Assembly: GCA_001939145.1 (NCBI GenBank)
Contig: LSRX01001179.1
Location: 88,745 to 152,744, forward strand
DNA from: Symbiodinium microadriaticum
Taxonomy: Eukaryota > Sar > Dinophyceae > Suessiales > Symbiodiniaceae
Length of the DNA stretch: 64,000 bases
Direction of reading: 5' to 3'
Shown here piece after piece: positions 23,501 to 32,350 of the stretch. Position 1 is the first letter of the stretch, and each line of letters begins with the position of its first letter. The notes beneath the pieces are model-generated. The model saw only the letters and a list, made by a program, of their open reading frames with translations, made no database searches and was not told where the DNA came from. A program made the position numbers and the translations under genes.

Positions 23501-26500
23501 TTGTGAGTTGTCCCTAACCAACGCCTGCCTTTGCCGTCTACCCTCTCCTCTACAGAGCCACTCACTAAGTCACCAGACTTGAGCTCGATCCACAAGTCCC
23601 CTCCGTTAGGCGGGAGCTTCAAGGGGAGGACTACGTTTGTGGATCCTTGCAGGTTGTGGTGGTCGGTGTGCACGGGTTGAGCAGTGGAGTTAGACAACCA
23701 AAGCGAAGTGTACTCTGCTGTGGGCGCGACTGAGGAAAGCACCCGGATCATAAGCTCTGTCAGCCAAGGCTTATCTGCGGTGCTCCCTAAAACTCCTACG
23801 CGACCGCCGTGGCGGTACAACCCAGCTTTGTGCTGCAGCTCTGGCGCTGCTCTGCACACTTCGGCTAACACCCACAACGCTCCATCGAGGTCCCAGTCTT
23901 CCTCGATAAGCTCTTTTGCGAAAACTTCCAAGTCTTGCAAGCTCAAACGCGCTACACGGGCCGACTCCTCCTCAACAAGTGACACAAACCCTTCAGGGTG
24001 TGGAGCTTCTGCTGGCGGCGGCAGGGGTGCAACAACGTGGTCAGGTCTCTCACCAGAGGAACGCTTTCCACGAACCCTGCGCGGAGGTGCGGAGTGCTCC
24101 TCCTCAAGCGAGTCTCCTACAAACTGTAAGGGCGGTGGATCTGGAGAAACAAGGCGGGTTCGCACATGGAGCGTTTGCACAAAGCCGTTGCCAACACCAT
24201 CGCTGCGCAACACGATGTGGCCATCGTTCACAGATGGTGACAACCCCATATACTTACCTTCAACCCATCTATCTTCCAAATCACCCTTCTTGCTAAAAAA
24301 CTTTCGCTTTACAGAGCACTTCCCCCCAAAGTGGATGGCAAGCTTGGACTTCATCCCCAGCTGTTGTGCCCGTTGCTGAGCTGCAGCTGTCATGATAGCA
24401 CAAGGCCACAAGGAAGAGTCAACCTCGCCAGAGGTGAGAAGGGTTCGGGCTCTGGCTTTGAGCCAGCGCACAGTGTTCTCAGCGGAGCCGTTTTGCTGCG
24501 GCACGTCCCCCTCTGTCGTTGTTGTGCGTACTCCACGCTCGTGGAACCAAGCTCGAGTCTTCCTGTTGAAGAACTCACGACTGCGGTCTGTGTGGAAACG
24601 GAGCACGGGAAGGTTTAGGGACCTTAGGGAGATGTACACCTGCTGCAGAGCATTTAGGATGTCATCACCCTTGTTGGTGTGAAGTGGCACTGCGAACACC
24701 AGCCTCGCCATGTCTGGTGGCCTTTGGAGCTCACACCTGTCAGACTCCCAGGGATGCTCTTCGACAACTTTAGCTGCAAACTCTCTGGGTCCTTCCACTC
24801 CTTCTTCTCCTGCTTCCTCTGACGTCAAGCTTGGCTCGTACAGAGACTCCTCGTAGTGCTCGCTTGGGGCGCCTTCTGCCAGTGGAAGGGCCTCATCTGC
24901 AAGGTCGTCCGTCCCTCCCGGGAGGAGTGCTGCATCATCAAACCCGTCGGTTTTGGTGGGGTCTGATTCCTCCTTCACTCCTTTGAGCCGCGGGAAGCGG
25001 TACGACACCGCGAGGAAGTACTTGAACGTGGCTGGTCGGTGGTTGCGGCTTTCGGGGTCTTTGCCCTTCACACGGATGGGCCCGGCTATGTCTGCTGACA
25101 TGCAATACACATCCGGGTGAACTACACCTTTGTGGCGGCGGCCGTTTCCGGCACCGTGAACGCAAACTGCACAATCTCGGCGATATGGCACGTGATTGTT
25201 TGCCACATGCTGTTCCCAATCCGCTTGGGTGAACTTCATGAGGCGGTAGCACGGCCAACGTTGGAGTGCGTACACGATGGCTTGAACAAACCCGGGCGCC
25301 CACACTGGAGAAACACGGCTGTCGGCGCTACAACAACCCTGCGACGCCTCACCCTGCAACCCTTGCAAGTCTCTAAGGTCGGGCAAGTTTGTGCCAACAG
25401 TTGTGGGTTTTTCGCCCGCGTGTCCCAACGGACCTTGACGGAAACACACCTCAAACAAACCAGCCTCGTCAGCGTAAGCTTGCCACAATGTGGTGTTCCA
25501 AAACGACGGGGCGCTACTCACAGCACAATCGTCCGGAACCACATGTTGCTCAACAGACTGTGGTTGCTCCAACATGAATGCCACCATGGATGTTCCATCC
25601 GATGGGTTGTGGTGCACACGCCTCCCGGCGGTGGAGAGCGCATGAAGCCACATCATGCGAGCACACAAACCCGTATGACGATCAACGAGGTCACGCTCGT
25701 CAGAGGTGAGAGTGCTCAAGCCAAACGGTTCGGTGGACGAGCGAAGTGGATGTGGTCCATCGGCGCGGTGCGCTTTCACGGACCATGTGCGTGAAGGTGG
25801 ACCACCAATCACCGCGGCAACTCGCCCCAACTTTGCAACCTTAACAAGAAGCCTCCAAAGGGGATCGTGGTAAAGATCTTGGCTCCTTGAGCGGCAAATG
25901 TCAAGCTCAACAACAACTGTATCCTGCGACTCCAATCGTTTGAAAGCTTTGTGTGAACCGGGGCCCGCAAACAAGTGAACAACCCAGTTGGATGCACGAT
26001 GCAATGCTTTCCTCCTTCGCCGGTTGAGGTATGGCATGCCTTCTTCAAGGGCTTTCCACAAAGCTTTGGAGTCCACATCGTCAGATGGGAGTATGCCTGA
26101 CAATGCGCGGTCGGGGACATCATGAAAGAACGGAGCTGTTGATACCGCCATGTGGCCCGCTGCTGGCGCTGACGAGCTAACATGCTCAACCAAATGATCC
26201 CACCATGTGCGCTCCATTGCGATTTTCGCTTGTCTGATGCGGTCCTTTCCCTCCTCGGTTCTTCGCCTGAGCTCCTCAACCTTTTGCAATTTGTGCTCTT
26301 CCAACCGTGATATCAATGTGAGGGCTTGGCTTTCAACCAATTCCGGGCAACCGTTTTTGACCCTAAGCCTCAACGACTTACCATCGGGAGGATAAAGCTT
26401 GCAACTACCGGCGGACCAAACAAGCTTGTACCCCAACTGCTCAATGATCGCGCCCATTGGGACTATGGGCTGCACGAGGCCATCCCTCCCGGGAGGCAAA

Positions 26501-29500
26501 AGGAGAGTGCCGGCACGTGTCAAGCGCATAACGGTGGTTTGATCGCCCGCTAAACTCACCTGCACCTCATCTGCCTCAATCCACTCCTCCTCGGATGATG
26601 CTTGCCGCATGGGGTGAGTGGCACCGGAATCAAGAAGGGCATATCCAATCAAAGGCGGTTGGGATGCAACGGGTGATGGCTCGACCGGGGGCTCATCGGC
26701 AGGAGAGGAACTCGGAACTGGGAAACAACTCGAGGGCATGACTGAGCGAATCGTGAGCCTCTTCACCGAAGGATTGGGTGTCGAGGACGGTTGTGATGCA
26801 GTGCTCACGCCTTCCGGCTGAGGATGAGGCTGCTGGGACGACGGCGTGGCGTCGTTGCGCGATGGATGGGCCTCCAACTGCCTCAAAGCCTGGACTGCCT
26901 GCTGCATGAAGGTTTCCATGCTAAGCACCGGGGTCGCGTGCACAGTGGGGGTAGAGGTTGAGGCTGCCTGCACGGAGGGTTTTTGTTCCTGTGTTTTGGG
27001 TTCCGCTTTACCCGCCTTGCAATCCTTGGCGCGATGTTCCTCGGACCCGCAATTCAAACACTTCTTAAACCGCTCCGCCTTAGACAGCTCGTTCATGGAG
27101 TGCGGGTATTTGCACTTAGACCCAAACTTACACCCCTTAGGCGAAAGGAAATACTTGCATGCGTTGCCATTCCCTCCACCTTTGCCTCCACCTTTGGCTC
27201 CACTCGCCTTTCCCCCCTTATCCCCGGAGGCATCCGCGGCCTTCAATGCAAGGTTGCTTGATCCACCCTTTTTGGCAACCTGCGCTCCAGCCAAAGTTTC
27301 AAACTCAGCCAACAAATGTTTGTGGTAGGATTTGACCGCCTCTTCCGAGGGTCGACCATGCAACTGCAATGCACTTTTGACCATCTCGGTTCGCCATGAA
27401 ACCTCCGGTTCCTTAGAGATGACTGGCTTCGTCATCGAGGTTAAACCTCCCACCAACACCATTGGGTCAGGCAAGCTCATACCAAAGTCTATGCACCTTT
27501 GATACCACCGTCCCCACGCCCTCAACGCTGATACACCCGCAACTGCATCCTGCACCACATGTGGATTTTGCAAGTTGCTCAAAACCAGGTTGCGCTCCCC
27601 TGTTCCACCGGGCTGGTATGTCGTGTACAGCCTGAACAGAATTTGTGATGCAGCTTGATTCGCTTTCCGGGCTATGATATCGGACTTTACCGTGGGGTCT
27701 AAAGCATCCAAGAGCATCGCACATGCACGGGCATTCACTCTCCCCCATTTGCCTTCCGTGAGCTCGGGCCTCTCATCCGGCTCAACCGTTAAGCGCTCAA
27801 TGGGAGATGCAACGACCCACTTATCATACGCATCTTTGCTCACCTGAACTACCCCAGACCACCAAAGTTGAGAGGAATCCGAAAAGTCACTCATCAAGCC
27901 CGCAATAAGCTGCATCCAATCCTGGAATTCCAACGATCCTCCAGCTGGGTCTGGTGGTGCAAGCTTGGGAAAAGCAGTAATCCCAGTTTTGACCGTTTCG
28001 GGTGCATCTGCTTTCTTCGGATTGGTGAGTTGCTGTGCTTGCAAAGTTTGCAGCTGCTGTACCCCCAACAATACGGCATCTAACACTGCATTACCTGATG
28101 TAGTTGGGCCTTGGGTTCCCCCCGGCGACACAATGGGCACTCCTGTCGGGGTGGCGCTGGCCTGAGCAGGTGATGCCTGTGGAATTTGGGCACTAGCAGC
28201 CACAGCTGACTGGAAATCATAGCCCGAAGCCCCGATCTGCCCCAAACCCGGGTTTTCGGCTCGAGAATGGGGGTTTGGGCCAGAAGAGGTGGAATCCCCT
28301 TGCGTAGGTTGCCCAACCCTTCCGGGTGGCGTTGCATTGCTAGGTAACCTTTGGGAACCTTGCAACCCCGACCAAAAGTTGGACCAAAACCCTGAAGTTG
28401 CAGATGCCGCTGTTTGCGCGGGAGCTCTCAAAGCCTCAACCGCCTGCGCTGCAGCATCATGGACCTGATACGCGATCGGAGTGCGCACCTGTGCATCCTG
28501 AAGGGGTGGCCTGGGGGCCTCATTCGGGATTGTTGGAGCCATTTGTGCACTACTCCTTACCTGCTCCCTGAGAGCCTGTTCCCTCTGTGTGGCCTCCTCC
28601 AGTTGCCTACGCATCCTCTGGATTTCTAGGTCCTGCGCCTGCGCTCGCTGATCAAATCCAACTAACTGTCTTGCAACCTCAGCTTGAATGGCCTCTTGAG
28701 GCAAGGACGATGAATCTGTCCTGGATTGGGGCCTCTCGGGCATACTAGCGTACAGGAGGGGAGCCCTCTGTTCTAAAGCCTGCATGCGCTGCAACATGTC
28801 GGCGCTCAACAAAGGGCCATCCCTTCCGGGAGGCGGTGCAAAGGATGTTGGGGTACCATGTGCTCCCAACTGTGGTGGCGAGCTGGTATGTGATCCCAAA
28901 CTCCCATCTCCCAAAGCCATGGGCCCTGAAGCACCGCTCGGACTATCACGAGTTTGTGATGTTGCTGTTCGTGGTGGTGTGGCGTATGTGCCTTGCCGCA
29001 CTGCGGGTACCTGCACAACCTCAGTGCGTGCTACACGGAAAAAGTCCCCAACCCTCGTCATGAGCTGGAGCCCTGATGCAGGGAATCCCTCAACCATCTC
29101 GGCTATGGTTGGCAATCCCTGCTGCGATCGTGGGGTCACAAACCCCTCCGCGGAAGCACCAGTGACTACTCTACCCCCTGACTCTGCGTCACCACTCTCG
29201 GTACCTAGCAGCATGCCAGTGCTGGCCTCTAGCCCTGGGCTCTCGCCCGGCGAAACATTGCCGGAAACCGGTACAACCATCTGTACCCCAACCCCGCCTG
29301 CATTGGCGGTCGACACCTGTGGCATTCCCCCTGAGTCTGCGCAAACCCCAGTCTGGTCTATACCACCAAGTGCCCCTCCCGTAGCCATGGGTCCAAAACC
29401 TTCTGCACCTGAGTGCGCGTTCTCAAGCGGTGGTGTTGGACCTGAGTGAATACCATCCCTCCCGGGAGGTGGGGATGGAATTGCTGTGGTGCCATAGCCC

Positions 29501-29592
29501 TGCGTTGGGCTCATAACCTGCTGAGCTTGAGGCCCAGCAGGCTGTGTAGACACAAGTGGAGTAGCTAGTTCCCTTGCATCTAAACCTGCCAT
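20539..29592 (-). CDS. Gag-Pol polyprotein of element A with methyltransferase-like and oxygenase-like insertions
   Basis: One frame, 3017 residues; approximate residue positions follow. Gag 1-900 has a coiled coil near 310-350, a CCCH finger (C-x8-C-x5-C-x3-H, about 811-831) and a CCHC knuckle (CLNCGSEEHRAKDC, about 845). Protease LLDSGATH is near 985. The C5-methyltransferase-like module (1200-1400) has HLFAGPGS, GGPPSRTWS, FMLEQP and GHAGEKPTT; the Cys expected after PP is Ser. Integrase has an HHCC finger near 1470 and catalytic D, D, E near 1500, 1671 and 1702. The 2OG-Fe(II)-oxygenase-like module (1930-2065) has HTD near 1974, distal His near 2046 and Arg about six residues later. RT has YVDD near 2488. 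RNase H D, E, D, D lie between 2660 and 2785. A hydrophobic segment near 2870 and a Cys/His tail end the protein. The ATG at 29592 is in the LTR; a second in-frame ATG, residue 27, lies in the primer site. Confidence 0.92.
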   Translation of the reverse strand: MAGLDARELATPLVSTQPAGPQAQQVMSPTQGYGTTAIPSPPPGRDGIHSGPTPPLENAHSGAEGFGPMATGGALGGIDQTGVCADSGGMPQVSTANAGGVGVQMVVPVSGNVSPGESPGLEASTGMLLGTESGDAESGGRVVTGASAEGFVTPRSQQGLPTIAEMVEGFPASGLQLMTRVGDFFRVARTEVVQVPAVRQGTYATPPRTATSQTRDSPSGASGPMALGDGSLGSHTSSPPQLGAHGTPTSFAPPPGRDGPLLSADMLQRMQALEQRAPLLYASMPERPQSRTDSSSLPQEAIQAEVARQLVGFDQRAQAQDLEIQRMRRQLEEATQREQALREQVRSSAQMAPTIPNEAPRPPLQDAQVRTPIAYQVHDAAAQAVEALRAPAQTAASATSGFWSNFWSGLQGSQRLPSNATPPGRVGQPTQGDSTSSGPNPHSRAENPGLGQIGASGYDFQSAVAASAQIPQASPAQASATPTGVPIVSPGGTQGPTTSGNAVLDAVLLGVQQLQTLQAQQLTNPKKADAPETVKTGITAFPKLAPPDPAGGSLEFQDWMQLIAGLMSDFSDSSQLWWSGVVQVSKDAYDKWVVASPIERLTVEPDERPELTEGKWGRVNARACAMLLDALDPTVKSDIIARKANQAASQILFRLYTTYQPGGTGERNLVLSNLQNPHVVQDAVAGVSALRAWGRWYQRCIDFGMSLPDPMVLVGGLTSMTKPVISKEPEVSWRTEMVKSALQLHGRPSEEAVKSYHKHLLAEFETLAGAQVAKKGGSSNLALKAADASGDKGGKASGAKGGGKGGGNGNACKYFLSPKGCKFGSKCKYPHSMNELSKAERFKKCLNCGSEEHRAKDCKAGKAEPKTQEQKPSVQAASTSTPTVHATPVLSMETFMQQAVQALRQLEAHPSRNDATPSSQQPHPQPEGVSTASQPSSTPNPSVKRLTIRSVMPSSCFPVPSSSPADEPPVEPSPVASQPPLIGYALLDSGATHPMRQASSEEEWIEADEVQVSLAGDQTTVMRLTRAGTLLLPPGRDGLVQPIVPMGAIIEQLGYKLVWSAGSCKLYPPDGKSLRLRVKNGCPELVESQALTLISRLEEHKLQKVEELRRRTEEGKDRIRQAKIAMERTWWDHLVEHVSSSAPAAGHMAVSTAPFFHDVPDRALSGILPSDDVDSKALWKALEEGMPYLNRRRRKALHRASNWVVHLFAGPGSHKAFKRLESQDTVVVELDICRSRSQDLYHDPLWRLLVKVAKLGRVAAVIGGPPSRTWSVKAHRADGPHPLRSSTEPFGLSTLTSDERDLVDRHTGLCARMMWLHALSTAGRRVHHNPSDGTSMVAFMLEQPQSVEQHVVPDDCAVSSAPSFWNTTLWQAYADEAGLFEVCFRQGPLGHAGEKPTTVGTNLPDLRDLQGLQGEASQGCCSADSRVSPVWAPGFVQAIVYALQRWPCYRLMKFTQADWEQHVANNHVPYRRDCAVCVHGAGNGRRHKGVVHPDVYCMSADIAGPIRVKGKDPESRNHRPATFKYFLAVSYRFPRLKGVKEESDPTKTDGFDDAALLPGGTDDLADEALPLAEGAPSEHYEESLYEPSLTSEEAGEEGVEGPREFAAKVVEEHPWESDRCELQRPPDMARLVFAVPLHTNKGDDILNALQQVYISLRSLNLPVLRFHTDRSREFFNRKTRAWFHERGVRTTTTEGDVPQQNGSAENTVRWLKARARTLLTSGEVDSSLWPCAIMTAAAQQRAQQLGMKSKLAIHFGGKCSVKRKFFSKKGDLEDRWVEGKYMGLSPSVNDGHIVLRSDGVGNGFVQTLHVRTRLVSPDPPPLQFVGDSLEEEHSAPPRRVRGKRSSGERPDHVVAPLPPPAEAPHPEGFVSLVEEESARVARLSLQDLEVFAKELIEEDWDLDGALWVLAEVCRAAPELQHKAGLYRHGGRVGVLGSTADKPWLTELMIRVLSSVAPTAEYTSLWLSNSTAQPVHTDHHNLQGSTNVVLPLKLPPNGGDLWIELKSGDLVSGSVEERVDGKGRRWLGTTHKLERGKPFFLDPTRRHATTPWKGERAVLVAYTVNTLGKELEHECQGLEALGFPLPASVRLPLTEQQDVRRLDAFDCFEEEPLQEVEVRHPDGQTSGLACGSVLKGGGWKETQAVEAGTVELEVSWNLKHTPDQQRAQSQHALRACQPDTEAQVEEEEGVSEDSFREQPVLWELWVPDPQTGEQLCVLRSDDSDVSEARALYKSEPVYTPNVELLLDGLQEPLQVVHTVDPRDAEQCIEKWMPAIHKEIGVIEKAVRRLPPAEVRSGGWLRRKDVKVVPSKFVFTVKPPDPAEGEASLASRKGQAYHKRKARLVACGNHAPGTGSEVYASGAAAETLRCFVVISSKRRWCIGSLDVTSAFLLTPIPQGKGFPVFALTPPRLLVRLGLAEEGELWILTHAVYGLRESPKLWSDFRDCQLRALRCVVDGVELQLQQGRLDPNWWRVVRTSDGVVVGGLLTYVDDFLLAGSKEVIAALATAIQGIWKTTPLALATAEHPLRFLGVEILVQGSGFVLSQQAYAEELLRVNDVKPTALGKVPCPRDLVSFDTLLTDESPTEESVRTAQRLTGEILWLSQRTRPDLAFTACVLASLSTKAPQRAIRIAEKALAYVQRTKALALTADADDTGLIAYSDASYAPEGNRSHTGWVVFFHGSPVCWRSARQAFVTLSTAEAELVAGLDAVVALQSAEAMLSEFGVSSFDKTLRVDSQSALAIAIGQGSWRTRHLRVRANYLREQYESGEIIPVYCPGVEQAADLLTKALPSARILELAAIWGLLEHGTSRPAEAEAYSEARTVGSGAVAQQDLHLSTLAVVLALFQVVGASSQSTDEDEDLSLPVSLDADLMLAVSIICIGVCFIAVWEFLKWCFQSVLVRREAGTTASSLSPRKARKLQRLRDQTAQAIQAEISAREEAASSQSVAAASKRRPSQTARAEREQAGGAPTRFFATPEGTKLHRTKTCSTLANSHRFVEYQVCQQCHRSAADHTQHSTG
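29501..29518 (-). promoter_or_regulatory. Primer-binding site of element A, half-molecule initiator tRNA type
   Basis: Directly after the 5' LTR the element reads GGTTATGAGCCCAACGCA. This complements the anticodon arm of a Met tRNA (GGGCTCATAACC, anticodon CAT), not its 3' end. Priming by a tRNA-Met half-molecule is established for Drosophila copia, whose site also begins GGTTATG. The ATG complementary to the anticodon is in frame with Gag. Confidence 0.8.
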
Positions 29593-29797
29593 GGCCAGAA
29601 GCTACGCGCGGAGTCACTTTTACACACAAGAGACGAAAGCTTGAAGTCTGTGAAACATGTTAGGACTTGGCACCTACTTTCTGAAGAATTGTACATGTGT
29701 AATGCTCAAGACCTACTGTGCTTGGTCTACGAGCAGAAAAAGGAAAACAGACATGTACATATGGCATGAGCTGCAACAGGAAGCATGCACTTCAGCA
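29519..29797 (-). repeat. 5' LTR of element A
   Basis: 279 bp starting TGCTGAAGTGC and ending TCAGCA on the minus strand. It should contain the promoter and, unusually, the first Gag codons from 29592 to its end. Confidence 0.95.
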
Positions 29798-29802
29798 ACA
29801 TC
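29798..29802. repeat. Target site duplication of element A, right copy (ACATC)
   Basis: Exact match to 20110-20114. Confidence 0.95.
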
Positions 29803-30033
29803 CGTTTTACTCGGCATTTAGTAACTGTATCGAATTTCGCGCTTTTTCGCATCTTTCGGGTGTTTCGCATTTCGCGCGTGTTTGTTCGTGTTGTTCGCGT
29901 TGTTCGTGTTGTTTCGGTGTGTGTCGGACTTTTCGCGTGTTTCGTGAATTTCGTGTTCTTCGAGGTTCCGTCGTTTTCGACTTTTTGCGCGCTGCACGCC
30001 AGCTCCGCTTGTGTGCGACACGCAAAAGGCTAA
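29803..30033. other. 231-bp spacer between elements A and B, degenerate TTCG-rich
   Basis: Holds loose repeats of TTCGTG, TTTCGCG and TTGTTCG but no gene. It is the only non-element DNA between the two copia insertions. Confidence 0.8.
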
Positions 30034-30038
30034 CTTAG
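30034..30038. repeat. Target site duplication of element B, left copy (CTTAG)
   Basis: CTTAG abuts the left LTR and recurs exactly at 41941-41945. Confidence 0.95.
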
Positions 30039-30303
30039 TATAAGAGTCACGAATTGAGGTAGTCGGTCTTATGCTCTCGCACAGAGAGCGCCGGCAAGCA
30101 CCATTGTTTTCGCTCTTGATTCACGGATCTAGCGACCTGATCTGATGGCTTCTCTTACGTTTAGCAGTTTGCTAAACTTTGCAAGTCACACATCCTGTGC
30201 ATCGGTCACATGTCCGAAAGCTTTGAGCAGCATCTCAGTGCAGCAAAGTTCACAAGTGCTCACAACTGACATCTATACATGTACTGGAATGCCCGTTTCA
30301 GCA
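30039..30303 (-). repeat. 3' LTR of element B
   Basis: Gap-free match to 41676-41940. It starts TGCTGAAACGG but ends CTTATA rather than the usual CA, an atypical LTR end confirmed by the flanking duplication. Confidence 0.93.
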
Positions 30304-30312
30304 CTCCTCCTT
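30304..30312 (-). promoter_or_regulatory. Polypurine tract of element B
   Basis: AAGGAGGAG directly before the 3' LTR on the element's strand, identical to element A. Confidence 0.9.
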
Positions 30313-30401
30313 GGTTCCACCGCCAGGGCAGAAGCATAACCCAGACTTTACTGGCATTCCAGTCGCTCCAGGATAAAGCTCGATCTGCTCTTGACTGAGG
30401 A

Positions 30402-32350
30402 TCAGTAAATCCGATTCCCAGCATTCTCAGCGCAACAGCGACACATAGTGACAGTGTTGGTTCTGCCAGCATGCCGAAGCCCCCAACAATGAGGAAAGAC
30501 ATGAAATTTGTCTCCCCCAGGAATCTGATAAAAGGGTCCAGCATATGTACGAACTTCTGTCGGCTGAGGCGGCGGACATCTTATAAAAGCAGGTTCATCG
30601 GTCTGCGTCTCTGCATTCTTGGTCTCCTTGCTCTTCGGTTGTTTATTATGGTTGATCGCTGAAAAAGCGGAGGAGGATGATGAAGAAGCGGAGTTCGTTT
30701 GAAAAACTTCTTCCGGATATCTCGGCATAGGAGAGCTCCCTTCGGGCATCGTTTCCTTGAACTTCTCCTGCAATTCAATCAGCCTGATCTTTTGGAGATT
30801 AGTCATCTCGGAGGGCTCGATTGTCAACAACTTTTGCAACTCCTTGAGCTCGTTCCGAGTTAACTTTCCTGTGCTCAACGACTGATCGGCTCGCATTCTC
30901 AAAGCCCTCACCGAAGCTTCCTTCGCCCGAAAACAGTTTTTTCCTCCTTCCCAAACTGCAATCACCGCAATCGAGAGGACCAATACAGCAATATACAGAT
31001 CCCCAGGAACCTCTGGCTTCAAATCCTCCTTTTGCCCCACTGAACCGCACACCTGGCACATCATCACCAATGTTGGAAACCATGAAGCCGGAATCCTCGC
31101 TGTCTTTGCGTTTGCTGTAGGCATACTCCTTTTGTCCTTGAGGCCCCACAATGTAACCAGCGTTTTCAACCTTTCCCTTGAAAAAGGTTTGGTGCCAAGA
31201 TCGGCACGTTGCCCTTCTCCCGGTTGATGTCGCAGATTGACAACCTTGTTCTGGATCATCTCCCTTAACCAATTTGATCTCAGTCGTAGATGACGCGTCC
31301 TCCACGACCCGCTCGCTGAACTCAGCAGCGTCACGGCAGCTGAATTGTCAATAAGCAAAGTCATAGGTAGATCGCGCTGGGACAACTCATCCAGAAGCCC
31401 TTTTACTGCTCTACCCAACACCATTCCTTCCACCGCCTCTAGTAACTCTGACTCTGCCGTGGACAAAGTCACTAGTTGTTGGCGGGCTGAGCGCCATGAA
31501 ATCGCACAGTCGTTGTAAAACACAGCACAGCAACCATGAGATCTTCCACCACTTGGAGCGAAGGAGCTGTCTGTATATACATCCAAATGATGAAGCTTGT
31601 TCTCATTGGGGACAAAGCTGAGCCTGTAGTGAAGGGTTTCACACAAATAGTCAAGGAGTCTTTCTCCCACACGATTAACCAATTCTGGGCACCTCGTAAT
31701 CCTCGAAGACATAATCGCCACAGCGTGCTGTATGTCAGGCCTTGTCCGACCCATGAGCCAGAGTAACTCCCCAACCCTTCTTTGGGCCTCCTTGATGATG
31801 CTTTCCTTCCCGGTAGTGTCAACGGGTTCGGCATCGATCAAAGCCCTTTCTTCCTCGTCCGTGAGGATCATAGTCTCTCTGGGGCCTTGGATCTTTGATC
31901 TAGACCCGGTATGGCCATATGTGCGCAGAAGTTCCTTCACGAATCCCTCCTGCGCCATCTCGATGCCACCAGCTACCTTATGCAGCTCGGTGCCAAGAAA
32001 CTTTATAGGGTGTCCTTCATCTAGAACATCAAGCTCATCGACCTCCCACTTTGCTGAAAACCATTCGAAGAAGCTCCACATGACGGCGTCTGGGGCATTC
32101 ACCAGGAGGTCGTCAATATACACCATCAAATATCCTTGCGTACCACCTAGGCCATCTTCCCGAACAATGCGCCAAATCTGGTTGTCGGTGACCAACTGCT
32201 CCAACTTCATAGTGACAACACACCCATCCATGACAACATTCCATCTTGCCAAAGCTAGTTGTTCATCACGGTACTGGCTCCACATTGCTGGGCTCTCTCT
32301 CAGCCCGTAGATAGCTTGCTGCACCAGCCACATGTCACCAGGCTGTGCTA
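30402..32350 (-). pseudogene. Element B Pol, distal part: RT palm, RNase H, membrane segment, Cys/His tail
   Basis: A 682-codon frame opens at 32450 but is meaningful from about 32.35 kb. It continues RT at GLAQPGDMWLVQQAIYGLRESP, with catalytic YIDD near 32115, then RNase H (YTDSSFAPSGGRSH, TAESEL, IDNSAA, RADLGTK) between about 31.56 and 31.2 kb. After RNase H comes a hydrophobic segment (LYIAVLVLSIAVIAVWEGG) near 31.0 kb, a charged linker, and a tail with FHVFPHC and CRCC just before the stop. Element A has the same three-part tail. It is out of frame with the upstream Pol part. Confidence 0.88.

Larger units (their letters stand above)
20115..29797 (-). mobile_element. Complete Ty1/copia-type LTR retrotransposon, element A
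   Basis: Full-length element of 9683 bp on the minus strand. It has 279-bp LTRs (two differences seen), a perfect ACATC duplication, a primer-binding site abutting the 5' LTR, a polypurine tract abutting the 3' LTR, and a single 3017-codon frame with protease, integrase, RT and RNase H in copia order. LTRs start TGCTGA and end TCAGCA on the element's strand. Near-identical LTRs and an unbroken frame argue for recent insertion and possible competence. Confidence 0.95.

Noticed and set aside
22166-24682. Plus-strand frames of 90-230 codons opposite element A Pol
   Set aside because: Antisense shadows of a continuous, domain-rich frame; no domain of their own.
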